From Caecitellus pseudoparvulus (Eukaryota; Bigyra: Bicosoecida): a DNA stretch of 64,000 bases. The stretch is taken from assembly GCA_965644315.1 (NCBI GenBank), contig CBFFRQ010000081.1, positions 186,001-250,000 of the forward strand, in the 5' to 3' direction. Below, piece after piece: positions 34,684 through 44,680 of the stretch. Under the pieces are notes generated by a model, which saw only the letters and a program-made list of their open reading frames with translations, had not been told where the DNA came from and searched no databases. Both the position numbers and the translations under genes were made by a program. Each line of letters starts with the position of its first letter. Positions within the stretch are counted from its first letter, which is position 1.

Positions 34684-37545
34684 TTACCAAGCTTCTTCCA
34701 GCACCTCTGCCTGGACGTTGGGCGGGACATCTGCATAATGGTGGAAGGCCATGCTGAAGGCACCATCCCCTGCAGTCAAGCTGCGCAAAATGGTGGAGTA
34801 CGTCACCATCTCTGCAACTGGGACAAGCGCCGAAATCTCAGGCTTTGCCACCATACCTCGCTCCGAAGTTGGGGTGTCTACACTCACAATGCTGCCACGG
34901 CGAGCACCAGTCAAGTCATTCAAGACGCTGCCAACATGGCGTTCGCTGGTTCGGATGTGCACTGCCATAATTGGCTCCATGAGGCAGCTTTCAGCTGCCG
35001 CAAGTGCCTGCTCCAGGGCAGTCGCAGTTGCAGCAGCAAGGGCGGCGGGGCTCGTGTTGGAGTTGACAAAGGTTCCCTCGGGGAGCCACTGCACCTCGAT
35101 TCCTTGCAGCGGTGCCCCGACGTTGGGTCCACGTTCGAACCACGCCCCGACCGCATTGTGCACAGCCTGGGCTTGGTCGGCTGACAGCAAGGCAGGAGAT
35201 GCACCCTTGCCTAGGGATGGAGGCGAGTCTGGATCACACTCCCAGGCCGTGAACGAACTCTCAGTACCCGGAAGCGCTACACCAGCGACATCGTCAAACC
35301 CTTGCGTTGAGAATGCGCAAGCCTGATCCTCGTCTTCATCCATCCGCCGCAGTCGAAGGGACACGACGGCAAATTGGGGCTTGTCCCCATGAGAGCGATC
35401 ATACAGGCACTGCGCTGCGCCACTACCAATAGCAGTTTCCCGGTACGCCACCATCATGCGCCCTGTCGCGACAGCGACCCCGTGCTCCCGCAGCAGGCGG
35501 TCGACAGCCACCTCCAGATGAAGCGCACCCATGCCAGACAGGAGCATTTGCCCTGTTGCATCTGAGGTAGACACGTGCAAGGAGGGGTCTTCCCTGACCA
35601 GCACTGCCAAAGCTTCTTCCAGGGCAGCCTGGTGTGACAGGCTCTCCGTTTCGAGGGCAAGTGTGAACACGGGTGCAGGCACATCCAGGCCTGGCAAGTG
35701 AAGTGGGTCTGGATCGCCTGCCAGCACCAGAGTGTCACCAGTGCTGGCGCCAGTGAGGCCCACTGCGGCGCCGATGTGGCCAGCTGGGACACAGCTCACT
35801 TCCCGGGTGTCGTCAGCGAACAGTTGCAAGAGCTTGGACGCGCGCTCTTTTCCACCACGAGAAGTGTTCAGCAGTTGGAACTTGTCGCTCCATGCTCCTG
35901 AGTATACACGGAAGTAGCTCAGCACGCCGCGCGTCGGGTGGCGGCCCACTTTGAATACAAAGGCACACAAAGGCGCGCTGGCGGAGTGTGGGACGGGCAC
36001 CATGCCATCACCCGCGGAGCTCTGCGCTCCTTGCTCAGCTCCCTTTCCCGACCTGCCTTTCTTGCCTTTGTCATTTCGCTTGCTGTGTCTTTTCTTTGCT
36101 CGCTTGCCTTGCGCAGACCCCACTGCACCAATGAACGCCAGCTCCGGGCGCCTGTCAAGGGGACTTGGAAGGTATGCGCCGACAGCGTCCAGCAAAGCTT
36201 GAACACCCTTGTCCTTATAGGCTGATCCCATGAGGAGTGGAAGAATTGGCTCGCTCTCAGACTCTTCCGCTCGCAGCACTGCACGCCGGACAGAGGCAGC
36301 AACACCCTCGGCCGTCAACCCACGGGCTTGTGTCGAGTGCATGCCTGCCAAAGGACCACAAGCGGCATCGGACTCCAAAAATTCCAACAGATGCTGACAT
36401 ATTTCGTCGTCTACCTCAGTCAGCGTGTCCAGCTGCGAAGGATCGGGGGGTGGGGGGTGTTTGGCACATGCTTTGCCGGGGTGCAATGCCTCCTGCACAC
36501 CAGCCCAATTGGTGCCATACATCACAGGACAGTGATTCGCCCAGTTGTGCGCGTAATATAGGCCGAGTATACTGCAGGAGATTGGCAATCCTCGCCAGTC
36601 CTGCCCTGAGTCGGCCACAAGTGCAGCGTCAGCTCGGCCTACTCACCAAATCCATTCGAGCACTGGACGCTCTCTCTCGAAGGTCGGAGGCAGGCTCAGG
36701 CAGCTGAAGATGTTCGAAAGCTGCCTCAGAGATAGGTGTCAGCATCACTGTTTCGCCATGCTCGCCACTGTTGGAAATGTAGGCCATGCTCAGGAGGTCG
36801 ATGACTCCAGCGAACGTCGGGCCGTCCCCCACAGGCCACTGCAGCAGCAGCGGGATGGCTCCCAACCGAGACCGCACTCCTGACACCGTGTGTGCCACAT
36901 CGCTTCCTTCCCTGTCCAGTTTGTTGATGAAGCCAATGGTGGGCACGCCGTACCTCCGTGCCTGGCCCCAGACAGTCTCCGTTTGAGCCTCCACACCTGC
37001 GACGCCGTCGAACAGAAGTACTGCCCCATCCAGCACCCGCAAGGACCGCTGCAAAAGGCGCGAAGGGAAATATGTTTTGCATGACCTCAAACTTGCGCTC
37101 TCAAGCCCGCACTCCGCACCTCCACCTCCACTGTAAAGTCCACATGGCCTGGCGTGTCGATGAGGTTCACGACGTGCTGGCCCCACTTGAAGGTGACGGC
37201 TGCTGACTGGATCGTGATGCCCCGCTCACGCTCCTGAGGCATGAAGTCAGTCACCGTGTCACCATCGTGCACCTCCCCCACTGAGTGTGTGGCCCCTGCG
37301 TAGAAAAGCATTCGCTCCGTTGTCGTCGTCTTGCCCGCATCAATGTGGGCCATGATGCCAATGTTTCGAATGGCTGAGAGGGCCGCATCTGTGGGAGCGA
37401 CGGTGGCACTCTTGGAACGCGTCGAACCCTTGAAACGCAAGCCCCATTCCGAGACAAGTGGCAGGCCCGGGCGGGGACGCTTGAAACTTGAGCCACGCTG
37501 CAAGCCCTCCACTGCGCGAGCCCGGCGAGCAGCAGCAAATGACAT
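34684..37545 (-). CDS. GFM2: Mitochondrial elongation factor G2 (ribosome recycling GTPase)
   Basis: Three exons (37545-37120, 37048-36647, 36432-34684; introns 71 and 214 bp) give 858 residues. The N-terminus is Arg/Ala-rich and acid-poor ([14 protein letters not shown]), as expected for a mitochondrial presequence. GTPase motifs: AHIDAGKT (66-73), [13 protein letters not shown] (switch), DTPGH (about 130-134) and NKLD (184-187). Further matches to GFM2 are [39 protein letters not shown] and the C-terminal [23 protein letters not shown]2 works with the recycling factor to split mitochondrial ribosomes after termination rather than in elongation. An odd feature is a Lys/Arg-rich insertion (around [19 protein letters not shown]) between the G domain and domain II. 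Assignment to GFM2 over GFM1 rests on remembered family sequence. Confidence 0.9.
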
Positions 37546-37879
37546 TGATGCCCAGGAACGGACGGTCAATGGAGCCACTAGGCATATTCTATCGTGTAAT
37601 GAGGGCTGATAGTGCAAGGCCCTTCCAAGCACACCCATCCCCGAGGAGCGGCCGGCAGCAATCATGCTGCAGGTTGGTTGAGCTAATTCCGCACCACACC
37701 TCACTCCTTCCCTGCCCCAAAAGGCAAGAGGAGAGCCTTCATGCGCACGCCGTGGGGGCATTCACTTGCTGGTAGCTGCTGGCAGTGTCGTTGTCCACTA
37801 TTGGTAGGTGTATAGTGCTGCTCACGGCTGGGTGTCGGGCACAGTGAAGTGGACGAGCAAGGATGAGGAGGGTGCGCTA
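37546..37879. other. Intergenic, 334 bp; no gene seen
   Basis: It lies between the GFM2 start and the LRR gene stop, both on the minus strand. It holds the GFM2 promoter and LRR 3' end. Nothing else is recognisable. Confidence 0.5.
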
Positions 37880-39751
37880 TCATTCCCGTTGCGACGCTGC
37901 AGCTGTAAGCGGCGGGCCGGATAGCCGAAGGACAATGCCACTGGCACAACACGGGGTGGAAAGCTTGGGGTGGGAAGCGTCCTCGTCGAGAAGAGCTACA
38001 CCCGCCCGGCGCATGGCGGCAGCCAATGAGCACAGACGAACAGGATTCCACGCCACATCCACTTCGCACCGAGGCGCTGCGGCACCACGTCGGCGTCGAC
38101 CCTGCAGCCCTTTGCACACCAGTGCCACTGTGTCGGGGGGCAGGTGGTTGCCTGAAAGGCGAAGCTGCCTCAGGTGTGGGAAACGGCGCAGGCCGACAGG
38201 CAACGCCTCCAAGTCTGATTCTGTGACTCCCGTCCATGCCAAGTTCAAGAACTCTACTGCGCACTCGCCAGCTCCAACTGCCTCACACAAGGCAGCTACA
38301 TCAGGAGTACCTGGCAGAGCATTCATACTCAGATCAAGTCGCTCCAAGTGTTGCAGCACACGTCCCCAAGCGCGAGGCACGCCTGCGAAGGTTGCACTCG
38401 ACACAGAGGTGTTGCTGATGTCTAGTCTGAGCAGCGGGGTGCCCACGCGCTCGGCAAGGCCGCACACCAAAGCACTTATGCTGGCTGATCCAAGCGCATT
38501 GCCTCCGATGTTCAGCTCTTGTAGGCCTGGGATGTCTGCAATGCTGGACAACAAGGGGGCAGCAAGATCAGAGAACGAGTTGTTCCTGAGGTGTAATCGT
38601 TGCAGGCCCACTGCAGAACGCAACCCGGCACCGAGTTCAACCGCCGCTGCATCTGGAAGCGAGCAGTTGCTTGCCTTGAGTTCTCGTATACTCGTTGAGC
38701 GTGCAAGGACGGCAGCCAGCTGCACGCCTCCCTCACGTCCAAGTGGGTTGTGGTCGATGTCCAGGTGCTCCAGCCGAGGGCACGCATGAGTCAACTCCAC
38801 AAGAACCTGCATGCTCCTTTCTCCCAACGCGTTGCAGGCAAGGTTAAGACTTTGCAAGCTAGAGTGGCTGCCGCCCATGAGCCCGTCGGCTATCGCAGCC
38901 ATTCCGTCTGGACCAATGCAGCACCCCTTGAGGCTGACACGCTGCAAGCGGTTCAAGCCTGGCAGCGCAAGCCCAAGCTGAATCTGGCATTGCATACCAA
39001 GCCAGTTGTTGTCAAGTGATAGTCTGCTCACACCTGCAAATACAGGGTGCGTCAGCGCGTCCAGCGTCTTGGTGCATGTGTTTCCAAGCGCATTCTCAGA
39101 CAGGTCCAGCCCCGTCAGCTGACTCTGCCTGACACGGCGTCCTGACGCGGCAGAGAAGGTTGTCAGGACCTGTCCCAGAGCCTCGTCGCCAAGTAGTAGC
39201 CCACGGAGGTGCAAGGAAGTATTGGGGAGCACTGTCTCGAAGAGGCCGTCCCTTGCGGCTTGCAAGACAGACTGCTGGTGCTGCGGCATGCCTCGCTTCG
39301 CTGACTTCATGCGACAAATGGAGAGTGTCTTGACCACGCACGATCGGTCTGGAATGTCTAGTGCTAGTGGTGACTCCTGGCTATCAGTAATGAACGTGAT
39401 TTCTCTGCTGGTCGACCCGCCACCACAGAAGTTGGCAAATGCAGGGTTGCATAGACCATCCGCCAAGCTGCAACGAAGCCTGCCCAGCACGCGAGCATCA
39501 ACAATCTCTCGCCATTCGCTGCAAACAAGACGAAAAGTGGTGATGGCATGCAGGTACAAGTTCATCTCAGCCAGCACAGTGTACGGGAAGCGTGTTCGCA
39601 TGGTAGTGGAGCAGAGGTTGAAGGGTTGGCGTTGCAGCGAGCATTGGTCGACCGAGCCGACTGGAATCGCGCAGACACGCCGTGCAGCTTCAAACCGAGG
39701 ATGCAAAGGTTCAGTGTCGATGAGCTGCACCTTGGAGCTGTGGCACCCCAT
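37880..39751 (-). CDS. F-box-like leucine-rich-repeat protein with N-terminal MGC acylation signal
   Basis: A single exon of 623 residues. It begins MGCHSSKV, a strong N-myristoylation context with an adjacent Cys for palmitoylation, so membrane anchoring is likely. Residues about 55-95 resemble an F-box (FPYTVLAEMNLYL, then FRLVCSEWREIVD). From about 180 to 560 there are around a dozen LRRs of the 28-29-residue ribonuclease-inhibitor kind (LTGLDLSENALGN, LQSLNLACNALGE, LEHLDIDHNPLGR, LQELNIGGNALGS). F-box/LRR proteins usually recruit substrates to SCF ubiquitin ligases. I infer an SCF adaptor or membrane-bound scaffold, and the F-box is weak. The start at 39751 is the first in-frame ATG after non-coding-looking sequence. 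Confidence 0.82.
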   Translation of the reverse strand: MGCHSSKVQLIDTEPLHPRFEAARRVCAIPVGSVDQCSLQRQPFNLCSTTMRTRFPYTVLAEMNLYLHAITTFRLVCSEWREIVDARVLGRLRCSLADGLCNPAFANFCGGGSTSREITFITDSQESPLALDIPDRSCVVKTLSICRMKSAKRGMPQHQQSVLQAARDGLFETVLPNTSLHLRGLLLGDEALGQVLTTFSAASGRRVRQSQLTGLDLSENALGNTCTKTLDALTHPVFAGVSRLSLDNNWLGMQCQIQLGLALPGLNRLQRVSLKGCCIGPDGMAAIADGLMGGSHSSLQSLNLACNALGERSMQVLVELTHACPRLEHLDIDHNPLGREGGVQLAAVLARSTSIRELKASNCSLPDAAAVELGAGLRSAVGLQRLHLRNNSFSDLAAPLLSSIADIPGLQELNIGGNALGSASISALVCGLAERVGTPLLRLDISNTSVSSATFAGVPRAWGRVLQHLERLDLSMNALPGTPDVAALCEAVGAGECAVEFLNLAWTGVTESDLEALPVGLRRFPHLRQLRLSGNHLPPDTVALVCKGLQGRRRRGAAAPRCEVDVAWNPVRLCSLAAAMRRAGVALLDEDASHPKLSTPCCASGIVLRLSGPPLTAAASQRE

Positions 39752-40604
39752 TTTTTGGCAGTGCCTTGACTCGGTTTCGGTCGACCGTCGCGCGGCACCT
39801 CGCAGCGTGACCAACAGGATCTGCACGACTGGCCTAGAACAGAGCAAGAGAGATGGGCAATGAGCGGGAACAAACCACTGTGAAGTGCTCTGGGGGGCTT
39901 TTTCGTGAAGGTGGACAACTATTTTTTCTGCGGTAAAATTCTAACTGTCCCGCATGCGCTGATCCAGAGTGTGCGTTAAGCAGCAACCGCTGGGGAATGC
40001 GAAACTGGACGCAAGACCTCCTTGAGAATGAGTTCCTCCTCTAGGCTGATTCTGAGAGAGCTGCAACGCGACAGAAGGTCTACCTTGCGAGTGGGGCAAA
40101 GCACCGAAGTTGTACAGGAGGTCGGCAGCAGAGTAGAACCTCTTTGCTTTTTTGCGTCTGCAATTGTTTTCCTTAAGCCTGGTATTTCTGTCCTTTCATT
40201 CAACATGGTACGTGGGCGCTGAGATCACTTGGCAGTGGTGAAGGAAAATAGGGATGACAGGTCTCAAGCTCGAACTGCACAGCCTTCCTGGTTCTGCAGA
40301 CATCAACCAGGCACGTCTTTATTGTGAGTACTTCTTTTGAGAGTGACACTTTTAGGGCAATGACGGCATTTTCTACGCCAACTGTGCAAGCTGAGACACA
40401 GTACTCGGATCATTTTTGCATTGCTGCTCTGCAACTCGCTCTGATTTTGCTTGCAAGGTGGGGCGTAGGCATATCAGCGCCAGCCGAAGGCACTCCGTGT
40501 GTCTGTGCCCCAGGTTCACAAGGAGCTGCACACAGCACCTCATCTGACCGCTTGCTCTTGTTGACCTTAAAGGGAATCACCCCCTGGTTTGTGAACCCGG
40601 TGCC
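39752..40604. other. Intergenic, 853 bp, divergent promoters; one doubtful small reading frame
   Basis: It lies between divergent LRR and WDR24 genes. A 76-codon ATG-to-stop frame on the minus strand at 40206-39976 has a protein-like, charged composition (MLNERTEIPGLRKTIADAKK) but matches no family I know. It could be a small gene or chance. Parts are AT-richer than the surrounding genes. Confidence 0.4.
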
Positions 40605-43600
40605 ATGGATCCCGGCGGGCCCAGGCTGAAGTGTGCACATGGCATCGGTGCAGTGTCAATTTCCGCAGACAACGAGCTGCTTTGGGTGGCTGGAAGGCAC
40701 AGTGCGTCGCGCTTGCCTTCGCGTCGGCGGCACGTACAACTTAATCTCCCACATACATACCCCACTGCGCAGTTCTGCAAGTCTTCCGCATCTTGCCGGA
40801 CACCTTTGAGGAGGTGAAGACGTTTCGCCTGACAAAGAGAAGGCCAACCTCGGACAGATCGTCCACGGATGTGAAATGCCACCCAAACTGGGGCCACCGG
40901 GACCTGGCAGCGACTGCTGCCGCAAGTGGAGCTGTTGTGCTGTGGAGTGTGGACCCCGGCAGCGGATCAGGGAAAATGCTGAGCGTCTCAACCGACAAGC
41001 ACCCGTTGCAGGCTACAAAGGTGGCCTGGCGAGGCGGCGCGCAGGCTCCGCACATCCTGGCGTCAGGGGGCAAGAAAGGCCTCGTCAAGATTTGGGATAC
41101 CCGGCACTTTGGCTCCGCCAGCATGAACATTTCCACCGTGCGGGAGGTACAAGACCTGCAGTTTGACCCGTACCGCGAGCATCAGCTGGTGGCCGGCACA
41201 GATGGCGGCCGTGTGATGGTGTTCGACTTGCGCATGCAGTCTAGGCAGGCCAGGTCAGAGTTCGAAGGGGGTCCCTCTCTCAGCAGCCGTGCTGTGAATG
41301 ACTTTTGTGCCCATAACGGTTCATTGTACTCGCTCGCGTGGCATCCATGCGTGCCGGGAGTCCTGGCCACCAGCGGTCGAGACTACCAAGTGAAAGTGTG
41401 GGGGATGTGGGGCCAGGCACAGTCTGAAGGCTCAGTCCACCTGAGCTGGGATGCTCTGACCCCAGAGGACACTGGATCTGGGCCTGGGCAGCCTCGTGCT
41501 GGGCGGGAGCCGCGTTTAGTTTCTTCGGTAAAGGTGAGCGTGCCGGTGTCGAGGGTGGCCTGGCGACCGGGCGTGCACCATCACTTGGCCACCTGCTACA
41601 ATGTGATTTCGCGCGTACATGTGTGGGACATCACCCGCCCGAAGCTGCCTGTTGGCCTCTTTGAGGCGGGCGGCAGTGTGGAGGATGTGCTATGGATGGG
41701 CCACCACTCATTCCCCAAGGGAGTGTCGCCCACGCCGGGTCTCAAAGCCGCCCGGGAGGCCGCCTTCCTTCACTTGCCCCCGAAGCCGGGTCTTCGTGTG
41801 CGAGATTCTCGCCCAGCCTTTCAGGCGGGTGTGGAGGAGGAACACAGAGGCACGGACAGTGAAGAGGAAGGCACCCAAGGGGGCTGGCTCTTGGGAGCGG
41901 GGCACAACACCATTGAGGACTACTCCCCAAGGGGTTCCCCAAGGCACGCAGCCTCTGCTCCGACCTCCCCATCCCATTCCCCCTTGCGCATGCCCGTCGC
42001 AGCTGGCTTGTTCGCCCACGAGTTCGAGAGCCGAGTTGGTGACGAAGGTCCGGAGGCAATAGAGGAGCGGCCGCACGTTCGCGGCAGGCCCCGACCAGGG
42101 CCACCCCAACCTCATGCTGCAGATCACAGGCCGCTGAATCAAGATGAGGACTGCAGGGAACAAGCAGGGGATGATGATGTGACATTCCAAGACGCCTGGC
42201 CAACGAGCATGGCTGCGCAACAGAGTAGGACTGCGACACTGGCACCTAGGCCCCTTTCGATGGGTGTCCAGGATTCAGAATCACGGCATGATGATCCACG
42301 TGCCTTGATGTATGGAGGGGCAGCTTCTGGCGCTCAGGTCATGCGCGGCATTCCTGACGTCGATCCTCCCGACAGGGGCGCTTATTCATTCGGGGTGCAG
42401 CTCATACGGGAGCGCTTGCCCCTGATTACAGCCTGCTCAGACGGCCATCTTCGCATGCACTTCGCAGCGTTTGCATACCAACCACATCAAGCAGTTTCGA
42501 CGTGTGCGCTTTCTCCTGGACCGCATGGTGTTGCATGGTTGGCGGAGCCACTGCACCGTGACTCAGCGTGGCCGCGACAGCCGCAACCTGATGTCTCTCG
42601 CCGCTTCCCACCGCCCGAGCCCGTGAAGCCCTTGAACGTTTTGACCACCATTCGGCTTCCTCCTTCCATGGGCATCCGTTCATGCCCAGGGGACTCTTCA
42701 AACTCGGTTTTCTCACAGCTCGCATCAGGGTACAAGATGCACGGGTATCACGGCAGCATCGTTATGCTCTGCTTGCACAACGCAGGAGTTGCTGAGTCTG
42801 CAGGAGTCCCTGACTTGCAGCACCTTTGGCTCGTCATTGCTGTGCTTTGCGTCGACCTTGGCCCGGCCGTGCCTCGCGCTGCCCTTGCTTGGCTGGAAGC
42901 GAATTCGGCTGCATTGCGAAGCATGTCCCCGAACCGCATGGCGCGTGGTGCTGAAGCAAAGCACACCGCAGCCCCTCAAACGCTTCCACTTGACGAAGCA
43001 CTGTTGTCGTTAGGCAACTCTTTGCATGACGTTGTCTCAGCTCTTGAAGCAGATCTTCAAGCTGAGGCTGGAGCAGCAACCCGAGCTAGCAGTCCACAGG
43101 CGGGGAGTGCTGAAAGGCCGGCACCAGCAACTGCACCTCCGACCCTTGCAGCACCAGCTGGGCCTTCTACCACGCGACTGTGGTTGCGTGACTTGCGCAG
43201 GGCATTCTTGCGGGAGGTGTTTGACTTCTTCTCCCTGCATGGGGAGTTGCAGACCTGCACAGTGATCGCGAGGGTGTTGCTCCACGACTTTGCTGCCTTC
43301 CAGACGGACCTTACGGCAAAGCAATCGCCTGTACTCATGACTGGTCTCCCTGACATTGGCGTGGGCTTGAAACGGCTCGGTTCATGGGAGGGCGCCTACA
43401 TTGACCTCCTTCACAGGCACCGGCTTTGGGGACCCGCTTCGACTGTGATGGCCCGATCCGTCAATCCTGGCATCAAAGGCATGAACATGACAGGCACTAG
43501 CGTGTCACTTTTGCGCTGCGGCCCTGATAAACGGCTGGAGCTGCCAAGCGCCTTGCTGCCAGAACTTGTCGCAAGGGCGAATGTCCACCCGGTGCTCCTC

Positions 43601-43996
43601 CCGGGCGCACCACCACGCCAAGCGGGACTGGGAAGTCATTCAGGATCATCTGCTGCGGTTCAAACGGAAGGTATAGTCCACATTGAGCAGTTGGGCTTCA
43701 GTGAGCTGGCCAAGAGAAACCCAAGGGCAGCCGCCGAGGTATGTGCCGTTTGCCATGAAGCTGTTTGGGGCCTCTTCATTCAGTGCCACTACTGCGGCAC
43801 GGGGGGCCACGCAACATGTCTGAAGCGCTGGTTCGAGCACAACACTCACAGCCCGGGGGGCGGGCACGCCTGCGTGCGAGGTGGCGGCCTACGCACGCTG
43901 CAGCTCGAGCCAAAGCCCAGGCCATCGACTCCGGCGGCAGGTTCCTCACGAGTCGAGCACACCTTTCATGGCTTCGAATGCCTGCTTGATGACTGA
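40605..43996 (+). CDS. WDR24: WDR24-type GATOR2 subunit (WD40 plus C-terminal zinc-binding domain)
   Basis: Two exons (40605-40701, 40773-43996; intron 71 bp, GTGCGT...GCGCAG) give 1,106 residues. The junction restores VAGRHILQVFRILPDTFEEV, matching the first WD blade of WDR24. About six blades follow to residue 360 (GLVKIWDTRH, GRVMVFDLRM, YQVKVWGMWG, HHLATCYNVISRVHVWD). A disordered Pro/Ser-rich stretch precedes an alpha-helical region, and a Cys/His zinc module ends the protein (about 1022-1075: CAVCHEAVWGLFIQCHYCG, then GGHATCLKRWF). WDR24 is part of GATOR2, which relieves GATOR1 inhibition of TORC1 on lysosomes when amino acids are available. WDR59 has a similar C-terminus. The N-terminal blade favours WDR24. 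Confidence 0.87.
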
Positions 43997-44680
43997 AATC
44001 CCATTAATGCGCTTTCTCCTCTTGAACTTGGGCATACGTCCGTGCGGCGGGGGAGTGGGCTGATGGTGCCAGGCGGTGCAGTGGGGCCGGCGCCGGTTGC
44101 CAAACTTCCACACAATGAAGGAAATGAACACGTGTTTAGTTGCATGATCCATGCTGGGTATGGTCCTTGGGTTTCTTGGGACGCTCACTCGGGTGGCCTG
44201 CATCAGTCGCAGCGCGATGCACAAGCAGTGGAAAGCGAAGAGCACAAGCGCAGACAGCTTCTTCGAGCAATTCATGTGATACACACGAGAGATTGGACTG
44301 TACCTGCTTAGGCTACTCATTGAAAGGTGGATATTCGCCCAGTTTCAGTGTGGCTTCGCTGCGCTGGGTGGACGGTCACAGGCACAGTGCAGCCCAGCTT
44401 CGTCTCGACTTCGAAGCTGTTTCGCCAGCTGAGGGGGCGAGCCGCCTGCGCCGTGCACAGCTACGATCCGGGCAGGCGCATCGAGGCTTCTACGTGCCAT
44501 GAAAAAAGGAACATCCTTATCCCATGCGATCAAGCTTGCCGTGTTGTTGGCCGTTGCATCAGAGGTACGGAAACCTTGCGAGGCGCGGCTTCTCCGGCTC
44601 GCTGACAGCTGAGCTGCGAACAGGCACGATCGCGGCTTGCTGGCCTCCTCTGACGAGCCAAAGGGAAGCAGTGCTCCAGC
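43997..44680. other. Intergenic, 684 bp; possible minus-strand small reading frames
   Basis: It lies between two plus-strand genes. On the minus strand an ATG-started 124-codon frame (44320-43946) has a signal- or TM-like stretch (LSALVLFAFHCLCIALRLM) and a basic C-terminus, but overlaps the WDR24 stop. A second frame lies at 44794-44345. They could be exons of one unrecognised antisense gene. I found no consistent splice model. Confidence 0.3.
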
